Below are positions 32,794 through 44,169 of a DNA stretch of 64,000 nucleotides, piece after piece. This stretch comes from Didymella arachidicola. Its lineage: Eukaryota; Ascomycota; Dothideomycetes; Pleosporales; Didymellaceae. The position numbers were made by a program, and so were the translations under genes. Each line of letters begins with the position of its first letter. The stretch's first letter is position 1. Location of the stretch: assembly GCA_016630955.3 (NCBI GenBank), contig CM049986.1, positions 744,001 through 808,000 of the forward strand, given 5' to 3'. The notes under the pieces are model-generated. The model was not told where the DNA came from, searched no databases, and was given only the letters and a program-made list of their open reading frames with translations.

Positions 32794-34395
32794 ATGGCTG
32801 CCCGTCCCCAGAACATTGGTATTAAGGCCATTGAGCTGTACTTCCCCAGCCAGGCAAGTGTGTCCGATGCGCGAGGGCACATGCAGTGTTGCGACTCGCG
32901 TACCCCTCATGTATACATTCCTAACATTTTCTCGTGCAGTGTGTCGACCAGACTGAGCTCGAGAAGTTCGATGGCATTGCCGCTGGCAAGTACACCATTG
33001 GTCTTGGTCAGACCAGGATGTCCTTCTGCGACGACCGTGAGGGTAAGCGCCTCCAAGATGGGTTCTCGAGTACTCGAGAGCGAAAAGGAAAGGAAGCTAA
33101 CTTTTTGCTACGCAGACATCTACTCGTTCGCACTGACCACGGTCTCCGCGCTCTTCAAGAAGTACAACATCGACCCAAAGTCCATCGGTCGCCTTGAGGT
33201 CGGCACGGAGACTCTTCTCGACAAGTCCAAGTCGGTCAAGTCCGTTCTCATGCAGCTCTTCGAGGAGAGCGGCAACTACAACGTTGAGGGTGTCGACACA
33301 GTAAACGCGTGCTACGGTGGCACCAACGCCCTGTTCAACTCCGTCAACTGGATCGAGTCTTCTGCCTGGGACGGCCGTGATGCTGTCGTTGTCGCTGGCG
33401 ACATCGCGCTCTACGCCAAGGGCAACGCTCGCCCCACTGGTGGTGCTGGCTGCGTTGCCATGCTCATTGGTCCCGACGCTCCTATCGTCATGGAGCCCGG
33501 CAAGCGTGGCTCCTACGTTAAGCACACATACGACTTCTACAAGCCCGACCTGACGAGCGAGTACCCAGTTGTTGACGGCCACTTCTCGATCAAGTGCTAC
33601 ACCGAGGCGGTTGATGCCTGCTACAAGGCCTACAACGAGCGGGAGGCAACACTGAAGGCCCAACAGAACGGCAACGGTGTCAACGGCCACTCTGAGAACC
33701 AGGAGACTCCCCTCGACCGATTCGACTACATGGCTTTCCACGCGCCCACCTGCAAGCTCGTGTCCAAGTCGTACGCTCGTCTCCTCTACAACGACTACGT
33801 CAAGAATCCCTCGAACCCCATCTTCGCTGAAGTTCCTGCTGAGATTAAGGACCTCTCTTATGAGGCCTCCGTTTCTGACAGGACCGTTGAGAAGACCTTC
33901 ATGGCTCTTGCTAAGAAGCGATTTGCTCAACGTGTCCAGCCCAGCATTCAGGTCCCCACCATGTGCGGAAACATGTACTGCGGTAGTGTCTACGCCAGCT
34001 TGTGCAGCTTGCTCGCCAACGTCGACAGCAAGGATGCCCAGGGCAAGCGCATTGCCCTTTTCAGCTACGGGAGTGGTCTCGCTTCGTCTTTGTTCTCGTT
34101 CACCATCAAGGGCAGCTACGAGCAGATTGCCAAGTCGCTTGACATCCAGAACCGTCTCGACGCCAGGCGCGTTGTTGCTCCCGAGGTCTACGATCAGGTA
34201 AGTCTACCTGCCTAAGCTCTTACTGTTGTTGAACACACGTGACTAACGCCACTGCAGCTCTGTGACCTTCGCAAACAGGCTCACCTTCAGAAGGACTACA
34301 CTCCTAAGGGAAAGACCGACGGCATCCTGCCCGGCACCTACTACCTCACCAAGGTCGACGACATGTTCCGCCGCACCTACGAGATCAAGCAGTAG
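32794..34395 (+). CDS. erg13: Hydroxymethylglutaryl-CoA synthase
   Basis: Four exons: 32794-32853, 32940-33042, 33116-34197 and 34258-34395; 460 aa. It condenses acetyl-CoA and acetoacetyl-CoA to HMG-CoA, the step before HMG-CoA reductase in the mevalonate/ergosterol pathway. Motifs: NIGIKAIELYFPSQCVDQTELE, the catalytic Cys in VNACYGGTNALFN (near residue 120), GDIALYAKGNARPTGGAG, YMAFHAPTCKLVSKSYARL with the active-site His, and LFSYGSGLASSLFS. Length matches fungal HMGS. Intron 1 uses a GC donor (CAG|GCAAGT). The coding sequence is strongly biased to C-ending codons, as in highly expressed genes. No clustering with other sterol genes in the window. Confidence 0.97.
32854..32939 (+). other. 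GC-AG intron in the HMG-CoA synthase gene
   Basis: 86-bp intron. Donor CAG|GCAAGT matches the GC-AG consensus; branch-like CCTAAC; acceptor TCGTGCAG. It joins YFPSQ to CVDQTELE in phase 0. The nearby GT (GTGTGT) would break the frame. Confidence 0.8.
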
Positions 34396-34893
34396 ATACC
34401 CCATGATCTCTCACCTTTACTTCCTTCTCTGCTGCATTCTGGGCATTTGCAGGAGTCATTTGCATGAATCGGCATAGACTCTGGTCAGGTTTGCATCAAT
34501 TAATTAGGCGTCAATTCACCGCATTGGTGTCTCAGAACCTACGATCGTTATGACGAATCGGAAACGGAGGGGAATGAACAACACACTTGGTTTTCGACAA
34601 TTTTACGATAGTTCACAAGAGCATAGCCATTTTAATATACACTTCTCGCGAGGTCTTATTGTAGATAGACGGATACGAATGTACTCAAAGCCTTAGAATC
34701 TATCCGTGGTCGTGTCCATGTCCGATTGCGGAGCTCCAGGTATATTACAATCACGCGAGCTGCTTATTAGATTGATGCGGCTGCGGCAGAGATAGGGTAT
34801 CAATTCAGATCACCAAACGCCTGAAGGCTCGCATGCACTGGCTGTTATGCTCACGTATATCCTACAACGCCATGCCTTAATATGCAGTTGACC
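34396..34893. other. Intergenic, convergent 3' ends
   Basis: About 500 bp, rather AT-rich around 34490-34700. No gene seen. Confidence 0.45.
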
Positions 34894-35328
34894 CTAAACA
34901 AGCGTACCGTCTGGTTCGCCAGGCAGACGTTTGACACGTCTCTGCTCCCAGTCCTCCAGATCCTTCGCCTGTAGTCTCTGCATGTTTGTCAGTATATGTC
35001 CCCGATATCTGCTCGCTGTCTTGCAGTTATTTGCCACCTCTCGCCTAGAGCCCAGCGGACGACGCACATAGTATTCATCCTTCATGTTGACCTTCCTGCG
35101 ATTCTGCCCCAGGCCCATTGCCTCCTCTTGACTTATTTGCTGGTTCTTGCGATCATATCTCTCGTAGCGCAGCGCGGTGGCGGGTGTGAGCAGAAAGGAG
35201 CCAGCGACGATCGTGGCGAGGAACGGTAGACCGAAGAGTGCGAATGGATGCTTCTGCAGCGCTTTGCGGTACTTGGCGGCGAGTGTATTGGGGAGCGTTG
35301 CCTTGAACGACTTCGAGGAGAACTGCAT
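34894..35328 (-). CDS. cox16: Cytochrome c oxidase assembly protein COX16
   Basis: Exons 35328-35068 and 34977-34894 with an in-frame 90-bp intron; 114 aa spliced. It is an inner mitochondrial membrane protein needed to assemble complex IV. One transmembrane helix lies near residues 28-50 (FALFGLPFLATIVAGSFLLTPATA), followed by the conserved LRYERYDRK, RRKVNMKDEYYRLQAKDLEDWEQRRVKRLPGE. Without splicing, 30 extra residues split EYY from RLQAKDLEDWE. Length after splicing fits the family. It is divergent from the ATR kinase gene. Confidence 0.92.
   Translation of the reverse strand: MQFSSKSFKATLPNTLAAKYRKALQKHPFALFGLPFLATIVAGSFLLTPATALRYERYDRKNQQISQEEAMGLGQNRRKVNMKDEYYVRRPLGSRREVANNCKTASRYRGHILTNMQRLQAKDLEDWEQRRVKRLPGEPDGTLV
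34978..35067 (-). other. In-frame 90-bp intron in COX16
   Basis: GTGCGT donor, ATACTGACA branch-like sequence and CATGCAG acceptor. Stop-free and a multiple of three, so it is easily missed. Removing it restores the family motif EYYRLxAKDLxxWEQ. Confidence 0.82.
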
Positions 35329-35771
35329 GGCGGCGGTGTGCCCTCTGAACTCAGTAGATCGTAGCGCTAGATGCCTATGGAACTCCTGTGTGTGCTACAG
35401 TATCCAAAAAGACTGGTAAAAAGCGAGCTGCAATCAATGATCTGCGTCCTGACTGGAAGAGCCTCGGACATTGATGCGGGTGGAGCAAAGTGCAGGTGGT
35501 CGATCTTGGCAGCTGTCACGGGACAACGCGCGGGTCTACGCGCCTCGTCGATCGCGTTACCTACCAGCATTTCACTTCCTTGCATGCCTTCTGCCTAGCA
35601 CCAACCTACCAAACACAAACGCTTGATTTTGGAACTCTCGACTCGTACATAGAGGTAGAGACGACAGAGTATCACATACAGCTTGACCACTTACTGAAAC
35701 TTTGCCCCACTTCTTCCTGGACGCTCCTCACGATTCGGTGATCTCACCATGAGCCAGAGGTAAACATCAAG
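35329..35771. promoter_or_regulatory. Divergent promoter of COX16 and the ATR kinase gene
   Basis: 443 bp between the two start codons. No coding sequence or named element recognised. Confidence 0.5.
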
Positions 35772-38700
35772 ATGGCCCGCAAAGGCGGGGGTTCGACCCA
35801 ACGCAAGGTACCGCTGCTACCAACAGCAAATGTGGCTACGAATGGTACTGCCAATGGAAATCCACCGCCATCTACAATCGCAGCTCAGATTGTGCACAAT
35901 GCGGCGAAGACCCATTCGAGGCAAGACGCAGCCTCAAAAGTGACATTCGGCGAGCTTCTGAAGGAGTTTCTCCAACACCCCAACACAGATGAGCCGGATG
36001 CACAGCTCGTAGCATTCATCTGCGTCGTTGCAGAAGCAGGCCTGGAGAGCTTGTTTAAGGAAGACCCATTTGCGCAGGATGAGCAGAGAGAGCAGGGCAT
36101 TCGCAGCATCAATGCAATCAAATACTTACTCCACCAGAAGCCGCACCTTCTTCTGCAACCCAAAGATGGCGAAGATAGTGGGACCCCTCGACCGCCAGTT
36201 CTTCTGTGGCTGTTTCCGAAATTTCTTGGGCTGTTGACGCATGCCACTTTACGACCAATTCATGTGCATGTGCAGGGCTTACTCAGCTTCTGTCTCAACA
36301 TACTGGCTAGTTCTACGGCGTATTCGCGTTCGGGTCTCAGCGTGATGCAGTTGTACAAAGCCAGCATAATTCGTAAGACATCCCACGTTGCATACTACGC
36401 ATTGCTAAGAAACATGCAGACATCCGGGACGAGCTGCACATCCTGAATGACTCTGTCTCAGTGCGACCAAAGACGTGTCGCATCGTAATACCTTCTATCA
36501 GCAGCATCAATGACTTTTGGCCAGGAAGCAAACGATTAATCGCCGTCCCTCACAATCTTCAAAGAAGTGTCTCTTCACCGACTTCCGCTATACACATCGG
36601 CTTCAACCTACTCGCTGACTTGTGCGATCCAACCAACCAGAAGTCGCGTACACGAATGATTGAGCAACAGCGCCCATGGGTTTCAGACACTTGTGAGAAA
36701 TTGTGGTCTTATTTCTGTCGGTGGAGCATCACGTCAGGGAAGCCCCCGTTGCATGATGAGACCATCGGTTCGTACATGCGAATCCTCGACAGTCTCGCCG
36801 TATCCACTTCAGGATCTGTCGATCGGTTTCCACCTTCAGCTAAAGTTATGATCACGTCGGTCGATAGCATTGCCCGTCTGATTGAAGGTCTCGCAGCTTC
36901 GCCTATGTCAGAAAGTAATCAAGACCAGCTCGCATTGATGATGACACGCCTGTATCGTGCTTCTCGCACTGGGCTAAGCCGTAAGACCGTGCTTGATCGG
37001 CGGCGTTCGCCTTGCGAGATTCCCGATATGGAAGCACTAGAGCAAAGCGCTACGATAATATGTAAGGACACTACAGTGTTCTCCATGTTACACAAGGATT
37101 TACAGGTATGTACAAGCGTCCAAACCTGGAGGGAAGATCTTGACAAAGGTAGCTTGCACTATGTCTTTGGATCGCGAAAGGTGAATGGCCGGAGAAGACC
37201 CAAAGTCTCCGAAACGAGTTGTGCTCCAACGGTGCAGCAAGCTTCACCTCCAACCAAATTGCCGAAGACGCAACCGAGTGCATCCAGGTATTTCAGAAGA
37301 TGCACCTCGATGAAGAAAGGCCCACGAAACGAATCAAGACCTTGCATGAATCATCAGAAAACGCCAACATATCAGCTTACCACCAGCTCACACTACTGCT
37401 GAACGGTAGCTCGGAGGATTCACCAATTCTCACCTTTTTGAATCTTCATCAGATCATCGAGTATGTTCTCAGCCTTTTCCCTTTGCAGAAAATTGCAACT
37501 TACACACGCAGGGCACGATATTTATCTTTTTCTGACAATCCGAAGCTGAACGAAGCTGCGCAACAACAAGTACTCAACGCTCTGGGTAAGGTTGCTTGTG
37601 CAGGATCACGATGTCTGCAACCCAGTAGAGACAGCTCAAAGCAATGGCAACATCTCACTTGCATTCTGTGTGACGGGCCGGCCATCGAGGTTCGCTCTCC
37701 CGAAGTTTACTGGGACAACCATGGCTATGGGGAGGATTGGAAGGAGGTAATTGCTGCACTTCTTGCAATCACAAAGGAACCCAAGTTTCAGAACTCGACC
37801 AGGCCTCGCGTTCTAATGGCCATTGCCATAGGACGCCTTTTCAACCATATCTCCGACGTCGACTATCTCAATCTCGAAACATGCGAATTGGGTCAGTGGC
37901 TGCTTGCATGTATGAGTCGGTCTCTGCGCGAGTTGAAATTTGCAGCCACTCACTCGCTCATGGTGTTTCTGCGAAACGACATCTCCAACCATATTCGCCA
38001 AAAGAACCGCAGATCAGTCGTCGAGTTCTTCGATGCCCTCGTGCAACGCGGTGTACTTGCTGACCAAGAAACCTTGATCCTTGCTTACGGTCATGTCGCC
38101 CGTGTCTGTGGCGAGCTGGAATTTCCTATCATTCTCCATCGATTGGTCGAGTACCTTGGTCATCCCAATGCACTCATTTGTGGTATGGCGTACAGAGAGC
38201 TTGACGCTCTAGCCGATCCTCACGAACCGGAAGTCTTGTTCAAACCATACTGGCGAGTACTTGCATTCTCGGTCATCAAAGACATCATCAACAAGCCACA
38301 GAAGGCCCAACAACTTGCCGATCTTACAGAGCAGAACGTCCGCCAGCTGCTGGTCTCGACGCAAGCCTACACACTCCCACATTTGGTGCTTACGAAGAGG
38401 AGAGATATCATCGAGAAGATTGCTCAGGCCCGGAAAGTTCCAGTGGCAGAAGTACTGACGCAACCACGCAGCAATCTTGCTAAGATTCTGGCATTGTTGC
38501 TCTCTCAATCCGTACCTGACGTTGAGTCATTCGTCATGGAGACCTTGGCCGAAATCGAGCCGCAGATGCGGGAGGGCAGCAATGACAGGCTTGAGGCACT
38601 CATCGCGATGGACATTACGGGTATTGCTATCGAGATACTGAAGCTGTCTGCTGAACGAGATGAATCAAAAAAGGCCCCGGTGCGTGGCTACCCAGCTCCA

Positions 38701-41700
38701 ATGATGCAGGTAATATACTGACTGCAGCTTCTAGTATCATCGCGCTTTTGCGACCCTCGCCCGCCTCGCTGACACTAAGAGCGGCCAACGCAGATCCTCG
38801 TCAAGGACCAGGAGCCTGGACGAGTTTTGCGAGACACATATTCTCGGTATCATCGCAGACTTCTCGGACATTGTGGAGAGCCCACTCATTCAGGGCAAAA
38901 CCGCGCCTCACCCTCTACCTGAGCGCAAACGATGTATAGCAGCCATAGGAGACTTCATCTCTCTTGCGCGATATAGTGTTAATGGCGCACTTCCACAGGC
39001 ATGCTTCCATGTATTCGCTCTATACATTGTACTGATATTGGTAGATACGTGCGTGTTTACAATCGGCAATGGCAGATCCAGATCTCTGCGACGATGCTTT
39101 CCGGGTTTGGACCGCCTTCCTTGACGCCCTTGATGCGGACGACACAATGCTAGTGGTCGACCAGACGTTTGCGCTAATCGTTGAACATTGGAGCATCTTC
39201 TCGGAAGACACTCAATTGCTGGCCAACAAGACAGTTGTGGCTCTCACACAGGATTATGATACAGCACTGCGGGCCCGCATCGAGTATCTCCCTTCCCTAG
39301 CAGCTATTCCGATGATGTTGAAGACTGAAGCCGAGCTGGCCCGATTCAAGTCTCATGTCGAGACTGTTCGGGTGTTTCAAGCCTTTGGCAACAGATGCAA
39401 AGACCAGAATGCTGTCGTGGTGCGTCAAGCCCTCAGGGAGCTTGGACCATATTTGGATATCAATCAAAAGCACTTGCACCAGGCGGTCGTCGGACAGAAA
39501 CCGCTACCCGTACTTGCAGATCTCACTCGGTCCCTCTTGGATGCCAGTATACGGTTCTCCGAAAACCACTCCGACATCACCACATTATGTGCGCAATGCT
39601 TGGGCATCATTGGAGGTCTCGACCCCTATCGAGTTGAAACAGTGCGCGAGAAGAAGCGCGTCTTGATGCTGTCAAACTTCTCACGACGAGATGAAGACAT
39701 AGACTTCGTAGCACTTCTGCTGGAGCAAGTCCTCGTCAAGGTGTTCCTGTCGACCACCAATGCAACTTCGCAAGGTTGGATAGCCTATGTCATGCAGGAG
39801 ATGCTCAAGCACTGTGGTTTCAGTGCTCTTGCAGTAGCGAAGCCTCGCTCTTCGCAGATCAGCACGGAGGCACAAAGATGGAACGACATACCGGAACTGA
39901 CGAGGAACGTCTTGACACCTTTCCTCAATTCGAGGTATTCTGTCAATCGTAATCCAGCCCTACAGTACAAGTCGCCATCATATCCAATCTTCGACGGCAG
40001 AATTAGTCATGCAACATGGCTCCAAACGTTTGTATACGACCTGCTACAAAAGGGCCAAGGTGTCAACGTGGAGATGGTGTTCCCTGTTCTAGCAAGAGTC
40101 ATTAGAGGTTTCGACTTGTCGATCGCGACCTTCATCCTTCCTTTCGCAGCTTTGAATGTCATCGTTTCAGACAACGATGAAAACATGACCTATGTTGGAA
40201 CGGAGCTGATGGCGGTCTTGCGACGCGAGATTCAGTCCGCGGATCAGACAGACGCCGTCCTGATCAAACAATGCAGCGAAGTGAGTCTGAGAGGTCCATG
40301 TACTTTCCACTGCTGACCAAATCTTGCAGAACGTATTTCAGGTACTCGATTACCTTTCCCTTTGGCTACAAGAGAAGAAGAAGTCCGTCGCAGATGCCAG
40401 AATCATGGCCGGTAAGACAGGGAGAGGCGTTTCGGAAGACGACGAAATGAATGCGATCAAACAGATCAGCCGTGTGGAGGGCATACTCCAACTTATTCCT
40501 GCCGAGGTGATCTCTCAGCGTGCAGTCGAGTGTGGTTCGTACGCTCGCGCTCTCTTCCACTGGGAGCAGTACTATCGCCAACAACAGCAACTGAAGACGG
40601 ACACAAATGAAGTCTTCGAGCAGGACGATCTGCTGCAGCATCTACAATCCATCTATGCACAAATAGATGAGCCTGATAGCATGGAAGGCATTACCGCTCA
40701 TCTAAAGGTGCTGAATCCCGAGCAACAGATCATGGAAGACCGTAAAGCCGGCAGATGGACTGCAGCTCAGAGCTGGTATGAGATTGCTTTGGCTGAAAGG
40801 CCAGACGATCTGGACACTCAAGTCAACCTTTTGACCTGTCTGAAGGAGTCGGGCCAGTACGGTATGCTATTTTCTGTCCGAGTGCTGTTCTGACACCACT
40901 GACTTAGTCCAGATGCAATCTTGAACTACGTGGACGGCTTTCATGCAACCAACTCGCTTTCAGTCAGCACGCTCCCATTTGCTGCTGAAGCAGCTTGGTC
41001 AGCCGGCAAATGGACGCAGCTCGAGCGAATCCTTGGTGCATCATCCGACAAGATAATTGGCACGACAACGGACTTCAACATTTGTGTTGGAAAAGCTCTG
41101 CTCGCGCTATACAACGAAGAGGAACCGGAGTTCCAGAATCTTATTGCAACGATCCGCAGAAATCTGTCAAAGAGTCTGTCTCCGTCGAACACGAGTTCCT
41201 TGCAAGCCTGTCACGATACTCTAGTCAAACTGCACGCCCTGTATGAGATTGAGACAATCAGTGGCGTCGTGACGCCTCATCCGCCAGAAAGGGAAAGGAT
41301 CCTGGAGAATCTAGACCTCCGATTAGACGTCATTGGTGCATATACCTCAGATAAGCAGTACATCCTTGGTGTACGCCGCGCGACTATGCTCGTCTCGAGG
41401 TAAGTTTTCTACACATTAAATAGATTCCGACAACTGACGCCAGTAGAATCGACTTCAGCGACTTGGACATCGCTTCTGCCTGGCTTACTACAGGCCGCCT
41501 TGCTCGTAAAGGCGGATTCATGACTACAGCATTCAACTCAGTACTCCACGCAGACAAACTGGGCGATGGAGCCTCCAAGATCGAGTACTCTAAATTACTA
41601 TGGAGGGAAGGACATCATCGAAAAGCGATCCAGAACTTGCGGGGCGCCATTGACAGCAATGCTTTCCAGAACATCGACAGCCTACCGATCAACGTCTCCA

Positions 41701-43679
41701 TCACGACTGACGGCCGTGGAGCTGACCACTTAAGCAAGGTGAAGTGCCATGCCCAGCTGATTCTCGCAAAGTGGCTCGATCGTGCAGGGCAGACCAAGTC
41801 CGGATCCTTGAAGGATGCTTATGCGACAGGTGTGATGTCGTATCCCAAGTGGGACAAGGGCCACTACTACTTAGGTCGTTATTACTTGAAGCTTCTTGAA
41901 TCCGAAAAGAAGCTCCCCATCACCAAACAAAGCCAAGAGTACCTTGCTGGAAGCCTGATCAAATTGGTCATCGAGAACTTCGTACGGTCCACGGTATACG
42001 GCACAAAGTATTATTACCAAACGTTACCAAAGATCCTCACGCTCTGGTTGGACATGGGGACTGAGGTCATGAACGTAACGCCACGCTCCGCGCGAGATAA
42101 AGAGTTTCACGATCACAGGGTGACCTACCTGGACCACATCAACAAGTATCTGAAGCGTTACGCTGGCGAGCGAATGCCCGCTTACACGTGGTACACTGCA
42201 TTCCCACAGATCATCACCCGCATCAGCCATCCCAACAAAATGGTCTGGGATGCACTGCAGTCCATCATTCTTCGAGTCGCAGCCGTGTACCCACAGCAGA
42301 CGCTGTGGAGTTTGCTTGCGGTACTTCACTCAACCCAAGATGATCGTCGCGCGCGCGGCACCGCTGTCTTACAGAAGCTGCGAGACCAGTCGAAGCGCAA
42401 GAATGGCGGTCTGGACCTCAAAAATGTCATTGTGCAAGGGCAGCGTCTGACGGATGCTCTGCTCGTAGCCTGCGACGCTCCAGTCGAGCAACGCGTCACG
42501 CACGTCAGTCTTTCGAAAGACCTTGCGTTCAGCCACAAGCTTGCGCCCAGTCAGTTGGTCGTGCCCATCGAGGCCAACTTGCTACCCAATCTCCCCGCCG
42601 GGAATGACAGCAAGACTATACGCCTGCACAATCCGTTTCCGCAGGACGCAATCACTATCAACGGGTTCTCGGACGACGTTCTTGTGCTCTCTTCGCTACA
42701 GCGCCCACGAAAAATCAACGTGCGAGGGTCAGATGGACAATCTTACGGTCTTCTCTGCAAGCCGAAGGATGACCTACGCAAAGACCAGCGTCTGATGGAG
42801 TTCAACGCCATGATTAATCGTGCATTGCAGAAGGATATCGAGTCCAGCAAGCGCCGGTTGTACATTAGGACCTACGCTGTGACTCCGCTCAATGAAGAGT
42901 GCGGAGCTATCGAATGGGTTGAAGGCCTCAAGCCGATGCGTGATATCATCATCCGCTTTTACCGTCAGCACAATGTGCAAATCGACTATGCAGAAATCCG
43001 CATGCTCCTCAACGAAGCCTCATCATCACCATCGAAGGTTCCGATCTTCACAGACAAGATCCTGGGCAAATTCATGCCGGTGCTGCACGAGTGGTTCGTT
43101 GAGACATTCCCGGAGCCAGAGGCCTGGTTATCGGCGCGACTGCGATACACGCGCTCTTGCGCAGTGATGAGCATTGCAGGTCACGTCCTTGGGTTGGGTG
43201 ACCGCCACGGTGAGAATGTATCGCTAGAGCAAGGCACCGGCGGTACCTTCCATGTCGATTTCAACTGCCTGTTTGACAAGGGCCTTACGTTTGAGAAACC
43301 CGAGCTCGTACCATTCCGTCTTACACACAACATGGTTGACGCCATGGGCCCGCAAGGCGTGGAAGGACCGTTCAGAAAGGCTGCAGAGTTAGTGTACAGG
43401 ATTTTGCGGCAACACGAAGACACGCTCATTACGATCCTCGAGACGTTTGTTCATGACCCTACGGCAGATTTCTTGGGTGGGAAGAGGCGGAAGAAGATTC
43501 CCGGCGTTCCAGATACACCGCAGGAGGTCCTGGATAGCGTGAGAACAAAGGTCAACGGGTACCTGAAGGGCGAGTCAGTGCCGTTGAGCGTGGAGGGATA
43601 TGTGGATGCGTTGATCGCCATGGCAAGGGACCCAATGAACCTGGCGGCGATGTACATTGGTTGGTGCGCGTTTTTTTGA
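35772..43679 (+). CDS. uvsB: ATR/MEC1-type PI3-kinase-related checkpoint kinase
   Basis: Eight exons: 35772-36372, 36420-37105, 37153-38679, 38735-38998, 39045-40280, 40330-40861, 40913-41399 and 41447-43679; 2521 aa. A nuclear serine/threonine kinase that, with its ATRIP partner, senses RPA-coated single-stranded DNA and starts the replication and DNA-damage checkpoint. Residues up to about 1300 are HEAT-like helices with the UME region (GALPQIRACLQSAM is typical of ATR). FAT-like repeats follow, then the kinase domain near the end: INGFSDDVLVLSSLQRPRK, GAIEWVEGL, catalytic loop GLGDRHGEN near 2362, and HVDFNCLFDKG near 2382. The FATC end is LSVEGYVDALI...MYIGWCAFF. Introns are 46-55 bp; that at 38999-39044 has a GC donor. 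Kinase catalytic residues are intact. Length fits fungal MEC1/UvsB. Confidence 0.95.
38999..39044 (+). other. GC-AG intron in the ATR kinase gene
   Basis: 46 bp, donor CAG|GCATGC and acceptor TTGGTAG. It joins NGALPQ to IRACLQSAM in phase 0, a conserved ATR motif. The only GT donor in reach (39011) would leave a 34-bp intron and insert ACFH into the motif. Confidence 0.7.
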
Positions 43680-44169
43680 TTTGCGTCAGTCAGGATAAGG
43701 GAGTTGGGATTCACGACAACTGCAGAGCTATTGGCATTTTTTATTTTTGGGAGGGGGGGGGGGGGGGTAATGTAGGCATCTGCGTAGCATAGCAGTAAAA
43801 CGAGATATGATTGTGGATCAGCTGGCATCTGGTGTGATGTTGAACAACATGCCCGAGACGTCGAGGTGGAAGTGACAGTCGTCTCCACGGCAGGGCTGGC
43901 GGACCGCTGAGTAGCAACCAATCGCCGAGGCGTCGCGTCCGCAACACACGTCAGGGCTCCAGCAGAACCACGGCGCAGCCCCATTGACTGACGAGCTCCC
44001 TGTCCAACTCGCCATCGCCTGCGACCGAACCCTCTCCACCCCAAACGCGATCGTCCGCCGCGCGATCAGCCCTCAGCTCGGCATTGACGAAGTCAAAGTT
44101 GCAGCTATCCGCATCAAGCTCCAAGGGACCACAGCAGAAAGACCAGCGCGCCACAGCTACACAGACAAG
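43680..44169. other. Intergenic between the ATR and ARP8 genes
   Basis: About 490 bp: 3' flank of the kinase gene and ARP8 promoter. It contains a run of 15 G (43753-43767). No gene seen. Confidence 0.5.
43753..43767 (+). repeat. G15 homopolymer
   Basis: Fifteen consecutive G, preceded by TTTTTGGGA, about 75 bp after the ATR stop codon. Confidence 0.9.

Noticed and set aside
33097..33930. 277-codon open frame antisense to HMG-CoA synthase
   Set aside because: It arises from the strong C-ending codon bias of the sense gene. It has no motif and lies wholly within a clear coding exon.
38710..38734. 25-bp intron in the ATR gene using the GTAATA donor
   Set aside because: Too short for splicing. 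The donor at 38680 gives a 55-bp intron with a branch site and keeps the frame.
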